From positions 62,273 to 126,272 of the forward strand of contig NZ_NSEA01000015.1 of NCBI RefSeq assembly GCF_002734285.1: DNA of 64,000 nt, given 5' to 3'. This stretch comes from Fredinandcohnia onubensis (GTDB lineage: Bacteria; Bacillota; Bacilli; Bacillales; Bacillaceae_L). The position numbers were made by a program, and so were the translations under genes. Positions within the stretch are counted from its first letter, which is position 1. Each line of letters starts with the position of its first letter. This document shows positions 1 through 9,857 of this stretch, piece after piece. The notes below the pieces were generated by a model. It searched no databases and was not told where the DNA came from. It saw only the letters and a program-made list of their open reading frames with translations.

Positions 1-1193
1 GGTGCTCCACAAGAAAGAACACTGCGTAAAGAAGAAAGATCATGCTTCTGCCCCACCTGATAACCTGACTTCTTCAAGGTATCTAAATACTTCGGGCTCG
101 TTCCGAAATGCGTAAGCCCAATTTCTTCTGAAATTTCCCAAAGGATTCCTATATTCGCCTTAGGGATTGGTGACCCATCATAGAGAAGAATAGCAGCACC
201 GCTTGCTAATCCAGAAAGCAGCCAAGGATACATCATCCATGCCGTATTTGTGTACCAAAACATGACATCTCCAACTTTTAAATCACAATGTAACTGATGT
301 TCCTTTACGTGTTGAATTAATGTACCACCGACTGAATGAACAATAGCTTTTGGCAGCCCGGTAGTCCCTGAAGTATAAAGGATGTAAAGCGGATGATTGA
401 AGGGAACTCGGGTAAATTCCAGATGAGATGATGCATTTTGACATAGCTCCTGCCAGCTCATCACTTTCGTTTCTTGATTAATCGAGATATCTGCATTCTC
501 AGATAAAGTCACGATAGCGGAAACCTCTTTCAGTACCTCACTTACAGCTGAGATGTTATCTCGAATATCATAAGACTTTCCGTTATATTGATAATCTAAA
601 GTTGCAATTAATACCTTTGGATGAACTTGCCCAATCCGATCGATAATCCCTTTTGGACCAAAATCAGGTGAGCAAGATGTCCAAACAGCACCTAATGAAG
701 TGGTTGCCAATAAGGCTACGAACGCTTCAATTCTATTTGTTACAACTCCAGCAACCCGATCACCAGCACTTACTCCCAAGCTCTTTAACCCAGACTGGGC
801 CCGTGCCACCCTATTACGCAGTTCTCCCATTGTGATTGTTTGAGAGACGCCATTTTCATCTGATTCAATAACCGCAGTTTGCCGATCGTCACCACGTAAA
901 ATATTTTCTGCAAAATTTATTCTAGAATCAGGAAACCATTGTGTACCTAACATCCCACCATCACTTGGAGGAACCACGACTCTTTCACCTTTATCTCCAA
1001 TTACATTTGCATAATCCCATACTGCTGACCAGAATGATTCAGGTTGAGCAACTGACCAGCGATGAAATCGTTCATAGGGTAGGAGTGGAAAGCCGACCTC
1101 TTGTGAAAATTTCATCAAATTTGACTGTGAGACCCAAGTTTCACTTGGCTCCCATAGAACCTTGGATTCTAGTAAGCTGTGTTGTGTTGTCAT
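1..1193 (-). CDS. acetoacetyl-CoA synthetase, 5' part (runs off window)
   Basis: Activates acetoacetate to acetoacetyl-CoA with ATP in the cytoplasm. About 397 codons are present of a family normally near 650. The N-terminus reads MTTQHSLLESKVLWEPS and continues with the acetyl-CoA-synthetase N-terminal region (WFPDSRINFAENIL) and the AMP-binding motif YTSGTTGLPKAIVHS, followed by WMMYPWLLSGL, typical of acetoacetyl-CoA synthetases. The ATG at 1193 follows a GGGAGGAATAGATA ribosome binding site. The gene is cut by the left edge, so the C-terminal adenylation subdomain is unseen. It could use acetoacetate released by the HMG-CoA-lyase-like gene near 30.6 kb, but that link is inference. Confidence 0.88.
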   Translation of the reverse strand, partial: MTTQHSLLESKVLWEPSETWVSQSNLMKFSQEVGFPLLPYERFHRWSVAQPESFWSAVWDYANVIGDKGERVVVPPSDGGMLGTQWFPDSRINFAENILRGDDRQTAVIESDENGVSQTITMGELRNRVARAQSGLKSLGVSAGDRVAGVVTNRIEAFVALLATTSLGAVWTSCSPDFGPKGIIDRIGQVHPKVLIATLDYQYNGKSYDIRDNISAVSEVLKEVSAIVTLSENADISINQETKVMSWQELCQNASSHLEFTRVPFNHPLYILYTSGTTGLPKAIVHSVGGTLIQHVKEHQLHCDLKVGDVMFWYTNTAWMMYPWLLSGLASGAAILLYDGSPIPKANIGILWEISEEIGLTHFGTSPKYLDTLKKSGYQVGQKHDLSSLRSVLSCGA

Positions 1194-1284
1194 TATCTAT
1201 TCCTCCCTCATACTAAGAGAAGCATCATTCTTAGCACACGCCCATCCCTTAGTTCATGTTTTGATAGACTCTCTTTACAATCAT

Positions 1285-1306
1285 CCCCTACCTATAGAGG
1301 TAGGGG
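1285..1306. terminator. stem-loop between two minus-strand genes
   Basis: CCCCTACC at 1285-1292 pairs with GGTAGGGG at 1299-1306, just after the stop of the metY fusion. There is no good U-tract on either strand, so it may be a weak terminator or an RNA-stabilising hairpin. Confidence 0.45.
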
Positions 1307-1318
1307 AATTCTTCATAA

Positions 1319-3118
1319 TTATATTTCACAAGCATACGTCACAATTGCGCCTCTGAGACGTTGTGCCTCCTTATAGGTACATCTGTTTTGAACAACCTCA
1401 AGACCTGCTTCTTTCGCAACTTCCACTGCCCTTGGGGAGATAACCCCTTCTTGTAGCCAGAATACTTTTGGTTGAATTTTTGCTGCTTCTGCTGCAACTC
1501 CAATCGCTGCCTCAGGGCTACGGAATACTTGAACGATATCTACCTTAACCGGAATAGATGTTAAATCCGGATATGCCTGTTCACCGAGTACTTCTGTTTC
1601 CCTTGGATTAACCGGGATAATTTTATAACCTAGACGCTGCATTTTCCGTGCAAGTCTGTAGCTTGGGCGAGCTGGATTACCACTTAAACCAACAACAGCA
1701 ATTGTTTTTGCACGTTGAACTTCTTTCCCTTCTACTTCTTCACGAATAAATGTTGATTGAAGTGCCCAGCGTATGACTCCCTCATCGTTAACCGCTGTTT
1801 CTCCTTTTTGCTCACCTTTTGATGAAATGCCTGTCGCTTCATAAAAAGCCTGGTCCAAGTCATTCACTAAATCACGGTATGATTCGATACCAACCGATAA
1901 ACGGATTAATTCTTCACTTACTCCTGTTTTTACTAACTCTTCTGCACTTAACTGCTGATGAGTTGTTGATGCTGGGTGAATAATGAGTGACTTGGCATCT
2001 CCAACATTAGCCACATGTGACCATAACGCAATGTTATTAATTACTTTCTTACCAGTTTCTCTACCGCCCTTAATGCCAAAGTTTACGATAGAACCATATC
2101 CAGAACGCAAATATTTAGTAGCTAGTTCATGTGCTGGATGCTCTTCAAGACCAGGGTATGAAACCCAATCAACTGCAGGATGGTCTTTTAAGAATTTTGC
2201 AACCTTAAGTGCATTTTCATTATGCTTTTCGATTCTAAGGTGTAATGTTTCAAGACCCTGTATCAGTAGGAACGCACTATGTGGGCTTAATGAAGAACCA
2301 AAATCTCTTAAAAGCTGAACTCTCAGTTTCGTACTGAACGCTAATGTTCCAAATTCATTTGCATACTTAATTCCGTTATAACTTTGATCTGGCTCTGTAA
2401 AGCCTGGGAACTTTTCACTGTTCCAATTAAAACGGCCTCCATCAACGACTAACCCACCAATTGTCGTTCCATGTCCACCTATCCACTTTGTTGCGGAGTG
2501 AACCACGATATCAGCACCATATTGGATTGGTTTACAAACATATGGAGAAGCAAATGTATTATCAATAATGAGCGGTACTCCATTTTCATGTGCAATCGCT
2601 GACACTGCTTCAATATCTAAAACATGCAAGCTTGGGTTTCCAATTGTTTCGGCAAAGACGGCCTTTGTATTCGGCGTAATCGCTTTTCTAAAATTCTCAG
2701 GATCTGTTGGATCAACGAAATGAGTTTTAATTCCATATTTCGGAAGCGTAACCGCGAAAAGATTGTAAGTTCCTCCATATAAATTGGAAGCTGCTACAAT
2801 TTCGTCTCCCGCTTGTGCGACGTTCATAATGGATAGAGCAATTGCAGCCATTCCTGAAGATGTTGCTACAGCTGCGACACCATCCTCCAATAATGCGATC
2901 CGTTTCTCAAGCACATCAACAGTCGGGTTACCGATTCGAGAATAAATATTACCTGACTCATCAAGACTAAATAGGCTTTGAGCATGATCTGTATTATGAA
3001 ATACGAAAGAACTCGTTTGATAAATCGGCACCGCACGTGAACCAGTTGTAGGATCTGGGGATTGACCTCCATGTAAAAGTATCGTTTCATCATCATAAGT
3101 TTCATATTGTTTTGTCAT
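1319..3118 (-). CDS. metY: O-acetylhomocysteine sulfhydrylase fused to a CoA-binding domain
   Basis: A 599-residue protein with two parts. Residues 1 to about 430 are a Cys/Met-metabolism PLP enzyme of the MetY type (O-acetylhomocysteine plus sulfide to homocysteine); SATKW around Lys211 is the PLP site and YSRIGNPT is typical. Residues about 447-599 form a YccU-like CoA-binding Rossmann domain ([27 protein letters not shown]). MetY alone is normally about 430 residues. The reading frame is continuous through the junction, so this is a true fusion, not neighbouring genes. The start at 3118 follows TTGGAGGTTTAAACA. Expression is controlled by the tandem SAM riboswitches upstream, which fits methionine synthesis. 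The role of the fused domain is unknown. Confidence 0.9.
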   Translation of the reverse strand: MTKQYETYDDETILLHGGQSPDPTTGSRAVPIYQTSSFVFHNTDHAQSLFSLDESGNIYSRIGNPTVDVLEKRIALLEDGVAAVATSSGMAAIALSIMNVAQAGDEIVAASNLYGGTYNLFAVTLPKYGIKTHFVDPTDPENFRKAITPNTKAVFAETIGNPSLHVLDIEAVSAIAHENGVPLIIDNTFASPYVCKPIQYGADIVVHSATKWIGGHGTTIGGLVVDGGRFNWNSEKFPGFTEPDQSYNGIKYANEFGTLAFSTKLRVQLLRDFGSSLSPHSAFLLIQGLETLHLRIEKHNENALKVAKFLKDHPAVDWVSYPGLEEHPAHELATKYLRSGYGSIVNFGIKGGRETGKKVINNIALWSHVANVGDAKSLIIHPASTTHQQLSAEELVKTGVSEELIRLSVGIESYRDLVNDLDQAFYEATGISSKGEQKGETAVNDEGVIRWALQSTFIREEVEGKEVQRAKTIAVVGLSGNPARPSYRLARKMQRLGYKIIPVNPRETEVLGEQAYPDLTSIPVKVDIVQVFRSPEAAIGVAAEAAKIQPKVFWLQEGVISPRAVEVAKEAGLEVVQNRCTYKEAQRLRGAIVTYACEI

Positions 3119-3181
3119 TGTTTAAACCTCCAAGTTCAATTTTCTACAAGTTTGCTAGATAATTACTGACTTTATGTAAAT

Positions 3182-3325
3182 AAAAAGCCCCCTCAACATA
3201 AGAAGAGGGGGCCTCAACTTATCTTTCAGATGCACACGCATCTGCAGGAATTAGCACCTTTTCAAGCTTTCACTTGAAGGTTGCTGGACTTCATCGGGCC
3301 TGTTCCCTCAGTCACTCTGGATAAG
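3182..3325 (-). promoter_or_regulatory. SAM-I (S-box) riboswitch, gene-proximal copy
   Basis: On the minus strand the aptamer runs from CTTATCCAGAG (3325) through GGCCCGATGAAG, CAGCAACC and GGTGCTAATTCC to GAAAGATAAG (3218), all S-box consensus blocks. It is followed by the terminator stem GAGGGGGC/GCCCCCTC (3187-3212) and a U-tract. SAM binding should favour termination and switch off metY. The copy has its own promoter. Confidence 0.95.
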
Positions 3326-3377
3326 ATTTTTTATTAAAATGGCGTATTAACGCGTTAATCCTTCAATCATATAAAGT

Positions 3378-3406
3378 ATTATAGAATAATTTATTTTTTC
3401 AGTCAA
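3378..3406 (-). promoter_or_regulatory. SigA promoter of gene-proximal SAM riboswitch
   Basis: On the minus strand, -35 TTGACT (3401-3406), a 17-bp spacer and a perfect -10 TATAAT (3378-3383). It lies between the two riboswitches, so the proximal copy can be transcribed independently. Confidence 0.85.
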
Positions 3407-3497
3407 TGTATTTTTTAGAAAAATATATCTATTTATAAGATTTATTCTATTCACATTTAGTTAATTATTGGATAAATGCTACTTCTTTGACTCTAAA

Positions 3498-3675
3498 ATA
3501 AAAGCCCCTTCTGAGAAATCAGAAGGGGCTCATGAATATACAGAAATAATATTCGCATTCGTCCACCTTCTCATCTCCGGAATAAAAATACTCCTCTGAA
3601 CTTGGCACCGGGCATTCAAATGCTGGTTGCCGAGGCTTCGTAGGGTCAGTCCCTCCACCTCTCTTGATAAGAAGA
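3498..3675 (-). promoter_or_regulatory. SAM-I (S-box) riboswitch, gene-distal copy
   Basis: Second S-box on the minus strand: CTTATCAAGAGAGGTGGAGG, CGAAGCCTCGGCAACC, GGTGCCAA and closing GATGAGAAGG. It is followed by the terminator AGCCCCTTCTGA/TCAGAAGGGGCT (3503-3530) and U-rich sequence. No gene lies between this terminator and the proximal riboswitch, so the two form a tandem controlling one gene. Confidence 0.92.
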
Positions 3676-3700
3676 ATTGCATTATTTAACTTTATTAGTA

Positions 3701-3729
3701 ATGTTAAACATTTTAGATAATTTAGTCAA
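3701..3729 (-). promoter_or_regulatory. SigA promoter of gene-distal SAM riboswitch
   Basis: On the minus strand, -35 TTGACT (3724-3729), a 17-bp spacer and -10 TAACAT (3701-3706), directly upstream of the distal aptamer. Confidence 0.75.
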
Positions 3730-3959
3730 TGTTTTTTAATATAAAAAATCCTCTTTTAAAATATAACAAAAGAATACCCTAGAAGGCAGCCCTCTAACTT
3801 AGTCTAACCGATAAACAAATATTTTCAATTTCCGGAACAAATGATAAAATGGCACTAGTTCGTAGTTCCTGCATTAAGAACTTTAACATCCCTCTTGATG
3901 ATAGCGATTACAAATAAATACAGGATTATTAAACTAATGACAATAGAAAGGCGAAGCCC

Positions 3960-5684
3960 ATGATCAAAAAATTGAAAAAGTGGAATACATTACGTAATCA
4001 GATCTTATTTATCTTTTTATTTGTCATGATTATCGTTCTTTTGATCGTAGGTCTATTAACATTAAGACAGGTCTCCACTCTTTTAAAAAGCAATGCTGAA
4101 AAACAAATCCACCAGGTTGCGATTGAGGCAAACGGTAGAATGGAATCTTTATACGAACAAATAAATATGTCATCAAAACTCGTCATTACGGACGAGGGCG
4201 TTCAAAAGATCCTAACGAAAATTTTTGATGGATCAGAAATCTCATTCCAGGAACGTCAACAATTAATGGGACATGTGAACCGAATTATGGGGAATACAGA
4301 TGGCATCTTTTCGTTTCAAATCTTTTCTGGGGAACAGCAACGTGTTATTCCTCTTGATGAAGACTTATTAAAAAATCGGGTAGAGAAAAAGTGGATTGAA
4401 AAAGCTAGACTTGCAAAAGGTGGATTGGTTTGGATTGGAGATGATCCACAAGATAAAAACAATTTCCTAGCCATTCGTAGGATTAGTCTAATCGAGCGCA
4501 GATATGTAAATGGCGGTTACCTTTTAATAAGCATAAACCGTGACCATTTTCAGTTTGCGACATCAAACAACCAATACTCCATTCTTTTGGACGAAAACGA
4601 TGAGCCTATTGTTCAAAATTACGATGGAAATATCTCAGAAATCCTTTCAACTCCTAAGGGTACAGTTCAGCTCGAAAAAGGGGACTATATCGTAACAAAG
4701 AAAACTTCCAATCTTACAGGCTGGACCGTCCTTATTTTAACGCCCATTAGTGAACTTACAAAGGGGCTAGCTGGAATTCGGACTGGCATCATTTTATCGG
4801 GTGTAGCTGGTGGTATCATTTTTATGATTTTTTCCTTATTTCTATCAACTGTGATTACAAGACCGATTGTTCATTTAACAAAAACAATGCAGCGCGCTGG
4901 CCAAGGTGCCCTTACCTTGAATCCAGATGTTTCATCTGTTAATGAAATCAATGAACTAAACAGTACGTACAATCAATTAGTGAAGGAAACGAATCATCTT
5001 ATCCGAATGGTCTATCAAAAGGAAATTTTACGAAGCAGAAGCGAATTAAAAGCTCTACAAGCACAAATCAATCCGCATTTTCTCTTCAATACCTTGGATG
5101 CACTTCATTGGTCACTTGAAGAAAAAAATGAAGATGAACTGTCTGAAGTCGTCATTGCAATGTCTGATTTGTTTCGATACACCATTACAAAAGAAACAGA
5201 TGATGATTGGGTATTTTTAAAGGAAGAACTCAAACATATCGGTGACTACATGGAAATTATGAAAATGCGTTTTGGTGATCGATTGAAATGGAAGGTCTCT
5301 GTTCCACAGCAATTTGAACACACTCGAATACCAAAACTCATCATTCAACCACTTGTTGAAAATGCAATCTTACACGGGGCTGGAAATAAGGTCGGTGATA
5401 GTCTTGTTACTGTATCCATTGAATCAGTTAAAACGGATAGAATTCGAATATCCGTTCAGGATGACGGTCCAGGAATGGATCAAGATCGAATCAATCAAAT
5501 AACAGAATCTATGAAAACTGGCGGTGTCGCTTCTACAAGAGGAAAGGGCATCGCCATTTCAAATGTATATAAACGATTAAAACTCTATTACAACGAGAAT
5601 TTGCATCCCGAACTTTTAATAGACAGTGAGCCAGATAAAGGAACACGAATTTCATTTGAAATTCCAATAAATGGGGGAAATTAG
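3960..5684 (+). CDS. YesM-like sensor histidine kinase
   Basis: A 574-residue membrane kinase of the LytS/YesM family, probably sensing an extracellular sugar or oligosaccharide. One membrane segment is near residues 14-35, an extracytoplasmic sensor domain spans about 36-275, and a second membrane segment is near 277-300. A HAMP linker follows (TRPIVHLTKTMQRAG), then the His_kinase box INPHFLFNTLDALHW and an HATPase domain with VENAILHGAG and DDGPGMD. The response regulator follows with no gap, and a sugar ABC importer lies beyond it, as in Bacillus yes-type loci. It probably phosphorylates that regulator. Confidence 0.92.
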   Translation: MIKKLKKWNTLRNQILFIFLFVMIIVLLIVGLLTLRQVSTLLKSNAEKQIHQVAIEANGRMESLYEQINMSSKLVITDEGVQKILTKIFDGSEISFQERQQLMGHVNRIMGNTDGIFSFQIFSGEQQRVIPLDEDLLKNRVEKKWIEKARLAKGGLVWIGDDPQDKNNFLAIRRISLIERRYVNGGYLLISINRDHFQFATSNNQYSILLDENDEPIVQNYDGNISEILSTPKGTVQLEKGDYIVTKKTSNLTGWTVLILTPISELTKGLAGIRTGIILSGVAGGIIFMIFSLFLSTVITRPIVHLTKTMQRAGQGALTLNPDVSSVNEINELNSTYNQLVKETNHLIRMVYQKEILRSRSELKALQAQINPHFLFNTLDALHWSLEEKNEDELSEVVIAMSDLFRYTITKETDDDWVFLKEELKHIGDYMEIMKMRFGDRLKWKVSVPQQFEHTRIPKLIIQPLVENAILHGAGNKVGDSLVTVSIESVKTDRIRISVQDDGPGMDQDRINQITESMKTGGVASTRGKGIAISNVYKRLKLYYNENLHPELLIDSEPDKGTRISFEIPINGGN

Positions 5685-5685
5685 A

Positions 5686-6471
5686 ATGTTTATCAAAAAT
5701 ATCGTGATTGTTGATGATGAACCAAGAACTAGGCAGGGCTTGCAGAGGACGTTGGAAAGTTGGAATAATGGTGAATTTCATATCCTCACTGCGCAAAGCG
5801 GTGAGGAAGTGTTACAAATTGCAGAAGAGCAAAAGATTCATATATTGCTTTCCGATATACGTATGCCAGAGATGACAGGACTTCAGCTATTAAAAACGAT
5901 TAAAGAAAAGGGAATGTCTCCTGTCGTTATTGTTATATCCGCTTACTCGGAGTTTGAGTATGCCCAAGAGGCGCTTCGTCTTGGTGTCGTGAACTATCTA
6001 TTAAAGCCAATTAGCAAAACTAAATTAATTGAGGCGGTTGAAGAAGCGATTCAGATTTTGGAAAATCAGTTCAGAGTGGGTATGATCGAAAGAGTTGTCG
6101 ATAAAAAAATCATCGATGCCTCAACGAAAATTGATACAACAACAGATACAATTCGCATGGCCATTACCTATATTGATCGTCACATTAAGGATGATATCAG
6201 CCAAAAAGACGTTGCAGCTCATGTCCATTTAAACCCTAGTTACTTTAGCGTGCTATTTAAAGAAGAAGTGAAATTGAATTTTAGTGAATATGTAACAAGA
6301 CGCAGAATTCAACGCGCAAAAGAATTTCTCCTTTCCACCAACCATACCATCAATGAAATTGCTGAAGAAGTTGGCTATAAAACTGCTAAGTATTTTATTA
6401 AGATTTTTAAAGAGTATGAAGGTATGACACCAACCACATACCGAAAAACCAGGAATGAAAGGGCTTTCTAA
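5686..6471 (+). CDS. YesN-like response regulator, receiver plus AraC-type HTH
   Basis: Response regulator of 261 residues. The receiver (about 1-120) has DDE at residues 10-12, the phosphoacceptor Asp57 in LSDIRMPEM and the switch Lys in LLKPIS. The C-terminal AraC-type double HTH (about 160-261) contains LNPSYFSVLFKEE and EIAEEVGYKTAKYFIKIFK. The ATG at 5686 follows GGGGGA, which lies in the end of the kinase gene; an earlier in-frame ATG at 5671 would overlap the kinase and has no site of its own. It probably activates the adjacent ABC importer genes. Confidence 0.92.
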   Translation: MFIKNIVIVDDEPRTRQGLQRTLESWNNGEFHILTAQSGEEVLQIAEEQKIHILLSDIRMPEMTGLQLLKTIKEKGMSPVVIVISAYSEFEYAQEALRLGVVNYLLKPISKTKLIEAVEEAIQILENQFRVGMIERVVDKKIIDASTKIDTTTDTIRMAITYIDRHIKDDISQKDVAAHVHLNPSYFSVLFKEEVKLNFSEYVTRRRIQRAKEFLLSTNHTINEIAEEVGYKTAKYFIKIFKEYEGMTPTTYRKTRNERAF

Positions 6472-6583
6472 AAATAGTAGTATTTTTCCCAATCATCGTT
6501 CCCTTTTTTGATAATTCCCGTGATGGTAGACTTTAAATGTAAGGCAAAGAGGGTATAAGACAAATTAAGGGGGTTTTTGAACA

Positions 6584-7891
6584 ATGAAAAAGAAAGCGTT
6601 TGCTACTGTGATGTCGATGGCATTAGCTGGTGGATTAATCTTAGGAGGATGTTCTTCATCAGATGATACCGCTAAAGATTCCAGTGGATCTAGCAGTGAT
6701 AAAACCGTTGTAAAAATGATGCACTTATGGCCAGAAGGTAGCTCCAATGCTCAGTTTACAATCGTAGATGATATTATCAAAGCTTATGAGGAAGAGAACC
6801 CAGATGTAGACGTTCAAACTGAAATTTTAGGTAACGAGCAATACAAAGAGAAAGTAAAAGTATTATCTGCTTCAAATGAACTTCCTGACGTAGGTATTAC
6901 TTGGGCTGCTGGTTATATGAAGCCTTTTGTAGATGGAAACATGTTCGCTCCACTTGATGATATTGTTGAGAAAGATAAGTTCGTAGCTGGCACTTTGGAT
7001 GCCTTCTCAGTTGAAGAAAAGACATATGCATTACCTTTAGAATTGAACATTACTCCAGTTTACTACAATAAGGAAATCTTTGAAAAATATAATTTAGAAG
7101 CTCCAAAAACATATGATGAGTTCTTAAATGTTGTTGAAACACTTGTTGATAACGGCGTTACCCCTATCACTTTAGGTAACAAAGACCGTTGGACTGGCTC
7201 TATGTGGTACATGTACCTTGCAGATAGAATCGGAGGGCCTGAAAGCTTAAATAATGCAATCAACCGTACAGGTAGCTTCGAAGATCCAGCACTTGTAAAA
7301 GCAGCTGAGGAAATCGAAAACCTTGTAAATATGGATGCCTTTGTTAAAGGATTTAATGGTCTTTCAAATGATGAAGCAAAAGGATATTTCATGAATGAAC
7401 AAGCAGCTATGTACTTAATGGCAACTTGGGAATTACCAAACTATACAACAACACCTGATGTCGATCAAGAATTCAAAGATAAAGTTGGATACTTTAAGTT
7501 CCCGACCTATGAAGGTGGCAAAGGCGACATTGATAGCTACGTAGGTGGTCCTGGTGTTGGTTTATTCGTTTCTGAACAATCAAAAGTAAAAGATGAAGCA
7601 AAAGAATTTGTTTCTTACCTTGTTGATGAGTGGGGCAAGCGTTCAGTTGTTGATGCTGGTGTAATCCCTGCAACAGTTGTTGATACATCTAATGGCGACC
7701 TTCACCCAATGTACATTGACATTCTTAACGATTTAGGAAAAGCTTCAAACTTAACACTTTATGCTGATGTTCAAATGTCTGCTGGTGTGGCTGATGTTCA
7801 CTTAAATCAAATTCAAGCATTATTTGGCGGTCAAACAACTCCAGAAGAATTTGCAAAAACACAAGAGGAAGCTCTTGCTGCCGAAAAATAA
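6584..7891 (+). CDS. sugar ABC transporter substrate-binding lipoprotein
   Basis: A 435-residue extracytoplasmic solute-binding protein of family 1 (carbohydrate). The lipobox LILGGCSSS places the lipidated Cys at residue 23, followed by a Ser/Asp-rich linker. The mature domain has the family pattern, including WAAGYMKPFVDGNMFAPLDD and ATWELPNY. The ribosome binding site is AAGGGGG. It heads the importer operon behind the YesM/YesN pair. The neighbouring xylose genes suggest a xylose- or xylan-derived ligand, but the sequence alone does not fix the sugar. Confidence 0.92.
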   Translation: MKKKAFATVMSMALAGGLILGGCSSSDDTAKDSSGSSSDKTVVKMMHLWPEGSSNAQFTIVDDIIKAYEEENPDVDVQTEILGNEQYKEKVKVLSASNELPDVGITWAAGYMKPFVDGNMFAPLDDIVEKDKFVAGTLDAFSVEEKTYALPLELNITPVYYNKEIFEKYNLEAPKTYDEFLNVVETLVDNGVTPITLGNKDRWTGSMWYMYLADRIGGPESLNNAINRTGSFEDPALVKAAEEIENLVNMDAFVKGFNGLSNDEAKGYFMNEQAAMYLMATWELPNYTTTPDVDQEFKDKVGYFKFPTYEGGKGDIDSYVGGPGVGLFVSEQSKVKDEAKEFVSYLVDEWGKRSVVDAGVIPATVVDTSNGDLHPMYIDILNDLGKASNLTLYADVQMSAGVADVHLNQIQALFGGQTTPEEFAKTQEEALAAEK

Positions 7892-7903
7892 TTGTGGCTT
7901 AAA

Positions 7904-7938
7904 AGAGAGGGCATATTGCTTGTAATATGCCCTCTTCT
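7904..7938 (+). terminator. intercistronic hairpin after binding-protein gene
   Basis: AGAGGGCATATT pairs perfectly with AATATGCCCTCT around a six-base loop, then TCTTT. Such partial terminators commonly raise binding-protein mRNA relative to the permease message. Confidence 0.7.
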
Positions 7939-7965
7939 TTATAGAAAGGAAGGGGCAAAACCATT

Positions 7966-8844
7966 ATGAAAACTGTGATGTCGAATAAGTTCGTTATCGC
8001 CCTTTATACACTCCCGGCTTTACTTCTCATTCTAGTCCTTATTTATATTCCAATTGCTTTATCAGGTTACTACGGTCTCATGGATTGGGACGGAATTGGT
8101 GAAATGACATTTATCGGATTAGATAACTATATTACTTTAATTCAGGATAAATTATTCTGGTCAAGTACCTGGCACTCATTTTTACTAGCAATCTTTTCAA
8201 CAGCCAGCTTACTTTTATATTTAGCTATTTCACTTGTTCTAGCTAGCAAAATCAAAGGTTCTGACCTTTTACGAAAAATTTATTTAATACCCATGCTATT
8301 ATCTTCTGTTGCGATTGCCCAACTATGGATGAAAATTTTTGACCCAACAAACGGTATGGCAAACAAATTGCTAGAGTTCTTTGGTGTTGAAAACACACCG
8401 ATCTGGTTAGCAGATCCAAAGATTGCACTGTATGCAATCTTCATCCCAATCATTTGGCAGTACGCAGGATTTTACATTTTGATCTATTATGCAGCTTTGA
8501 AAAATGTTCCTGACGAAGTCATCGAAGCAGCAAAAATCGATGGGGCTAGCCCATTTCAAATTGCCTATAAAATCAAACTTCCACTCATCTCTGGCGTTTT
8601 CAAGGTAACAATCATGCTAGCAGTGGTGGGTTCATTAAAATATTTCGACCTAATCTATGTTATGACCGGAGGAGGACCAAACGGAGCAAGTGAAGTTATG
8701 GCCTCATACATGTACAAAGAAGCATTCAAACTAAACAACTTTGGATATGGTAGTGCCATTGGCTTTGGACTATTAGTGATCTGTCTAGTTATGACATGGT
8801 TAACATCACAATTAACGAAATCTAAAGACGATGTTCAATTTTAA
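7966..8844 (+). CDS. sugar ABC transporter permease (MalF/UgpA type)
   Basis: Integral membrane permease of 292 residues with about six hydrophobic segments. The cytoplasmic coupling loop EAAKIDGASPFQIAYKIKLP is the EAA motif of carbohydrate importers. It is preceded by GAAAGGAAGG and separated from the second permease by 16 bp. Together they form the membrane channel of the importer. No ATPase gene is present, so a shared MsmX-like ATPase elsewhere is expected. Confidence 0.92.
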   Translation: MKTVMSNKFVIALYTLPALLLILVLIYIPIALSGYYGLMDWDGIGEMTFIGLDNYITLIQDKLFWSSTWHSFLLAIFSTASLLLYLAISLVLASKIKGSDLLRKIYLIPMLLSSVAIAQLWMKIFDPTNGMANKLLEFFGVENTPIWLADPKIALYAIFIPIIWQYAGFYILIYYAALKNVPDEVIEAAKIDGASPFQIAYKIKLPLISGVFKVTIMLAVVGSLKYFDLIYVMTGGGPNGASEVMASYMYKEAFKLNNFGYGSAIGFGLLVICLVMTWLTSQLTKSKDDVQF

Positions 8845-8860
8845 GGGGGAGTGAATCAAA

Positions 8861-9751
8861 ATGAGTGAGGTTCGTACACAACAAGTTACACCAAACCTTT
8901 CCACACAAAAGCCAAGGAAATCCTTCTTGAACAAAATTGGATTTGGGTTTCTATATCTCTTACTAGGTACTTTTGCTATTATTCAAATCTATCCATTGGT
9001 TTGGTTGGTGTTCTTTTCCCTAAAAACCAATAAAGAAGTTTTCGGTATGTCTCCCTTCGCTTTACCACAAAGCCCACAATGGGAAAACTATACGAAAGCT
9101 TGGACTTCCGGAAATATCGGTGTCTACTTCTTTAATAGTGTTTGGATTACTGTGCTATCAGTTTTCCTAACAATCATTCTCGCTAGTTTTGTAACATTTG
9201 CAGTAACACGAATGCATTGGAAACTAAGCGGCCCTGTTCTTGGATTATTCCTAGTCGCCTATATGATTCCGTTACATTCTACTCTAATTCCACTGTTTAA
9301 AATGTACAACAGTGCGAACTTAATTGATAATCCATTATCAATTGTATTATCCTATACAGCATTTAACTTGCCATTGACAATCATGATTTTACTTGGGTTT
9401 TATAAAACATTCCCTCGCGAAATTGAAGAAGCTGCGGTTATGGACGGATGCTCAGTACATCGAATCTTCTTCCAAATTACGCTGCCAATGACGGTTCCTG
9501 TATTATCAACAACCGCAATCATCAACATGATTTACAATTGGAATGAATTTGTGTTTGTAAATACTTTTATCAGTTCTGATAAGTGGAAGACACTAACAGT
9601 GGGAATCAATAACTTCGTTGGTCAGTATTTAACAGACTGGGGCGCAATCGGTGCAACCCTTGTTATCAGTATCGTGCCAATTCTACTAGCATTCCTGTTC
9701 TTAAGTGATAAGATCGTTGAAGGCATGGCAGCTGGGTCTGTGAAAGGATAA
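8861..9751 (+). CDS. sugar ABC transporter permease (MalG/UgpE type)
   Basis: Second permease, 296 residues, about six membrane segments. The EAA loop reads EAAVMDGCSVHRIFFQITLP and the C-terminus ends in the usual VEGMAAGSVKG of this subfamily. The ribosome binding site is AAGGGGGAG. It is the last gene of the importer operon and is followed by a terminator and then the 52-bp palindrome array. Confidence 0.92.
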   Translation: MSEVRTQQVTPNLSTQKPRKSFLNKIGFGFLYLLLGTFAIIQIYPLVWLVFFSLKTNKEVFGMSPFALPQSPQWENYTKAWTSGNIGVYFFNSVWITVLSVFLTIILASFVTFAVTRMHWKLSGPVLGLFLVAYMIPLHSTLIPLFKMYNSANLIDNPLSIVLSYTAFNLPLTIMILLGFYKTFPREIEEAAVMDGCSVHRIFFQITLPMTVPVLSTTAIINMIYNWNEFVFVNTFISSDKWKTLTVGINNFVGQYLTDWGAIGATLVISIVPILLAFLFLSDKIVEGMAAGSVKG

Positions 9752-9857
9752 GGTTGTGAGTAAGGACAAGGATTGGGCTTGCGACCTTCGTAAGGGACAT
9801 GCCGCAAGCCTGCCTGAAATTTGGATGCAAATAGGCTTGGAGAGTCAAATAATAAAG

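Noticed and set aside
1983-2318. Plus-strand open frame of 111 codons inside metY
   Set aside because: Antisense shadow of a strongly conserved gene.
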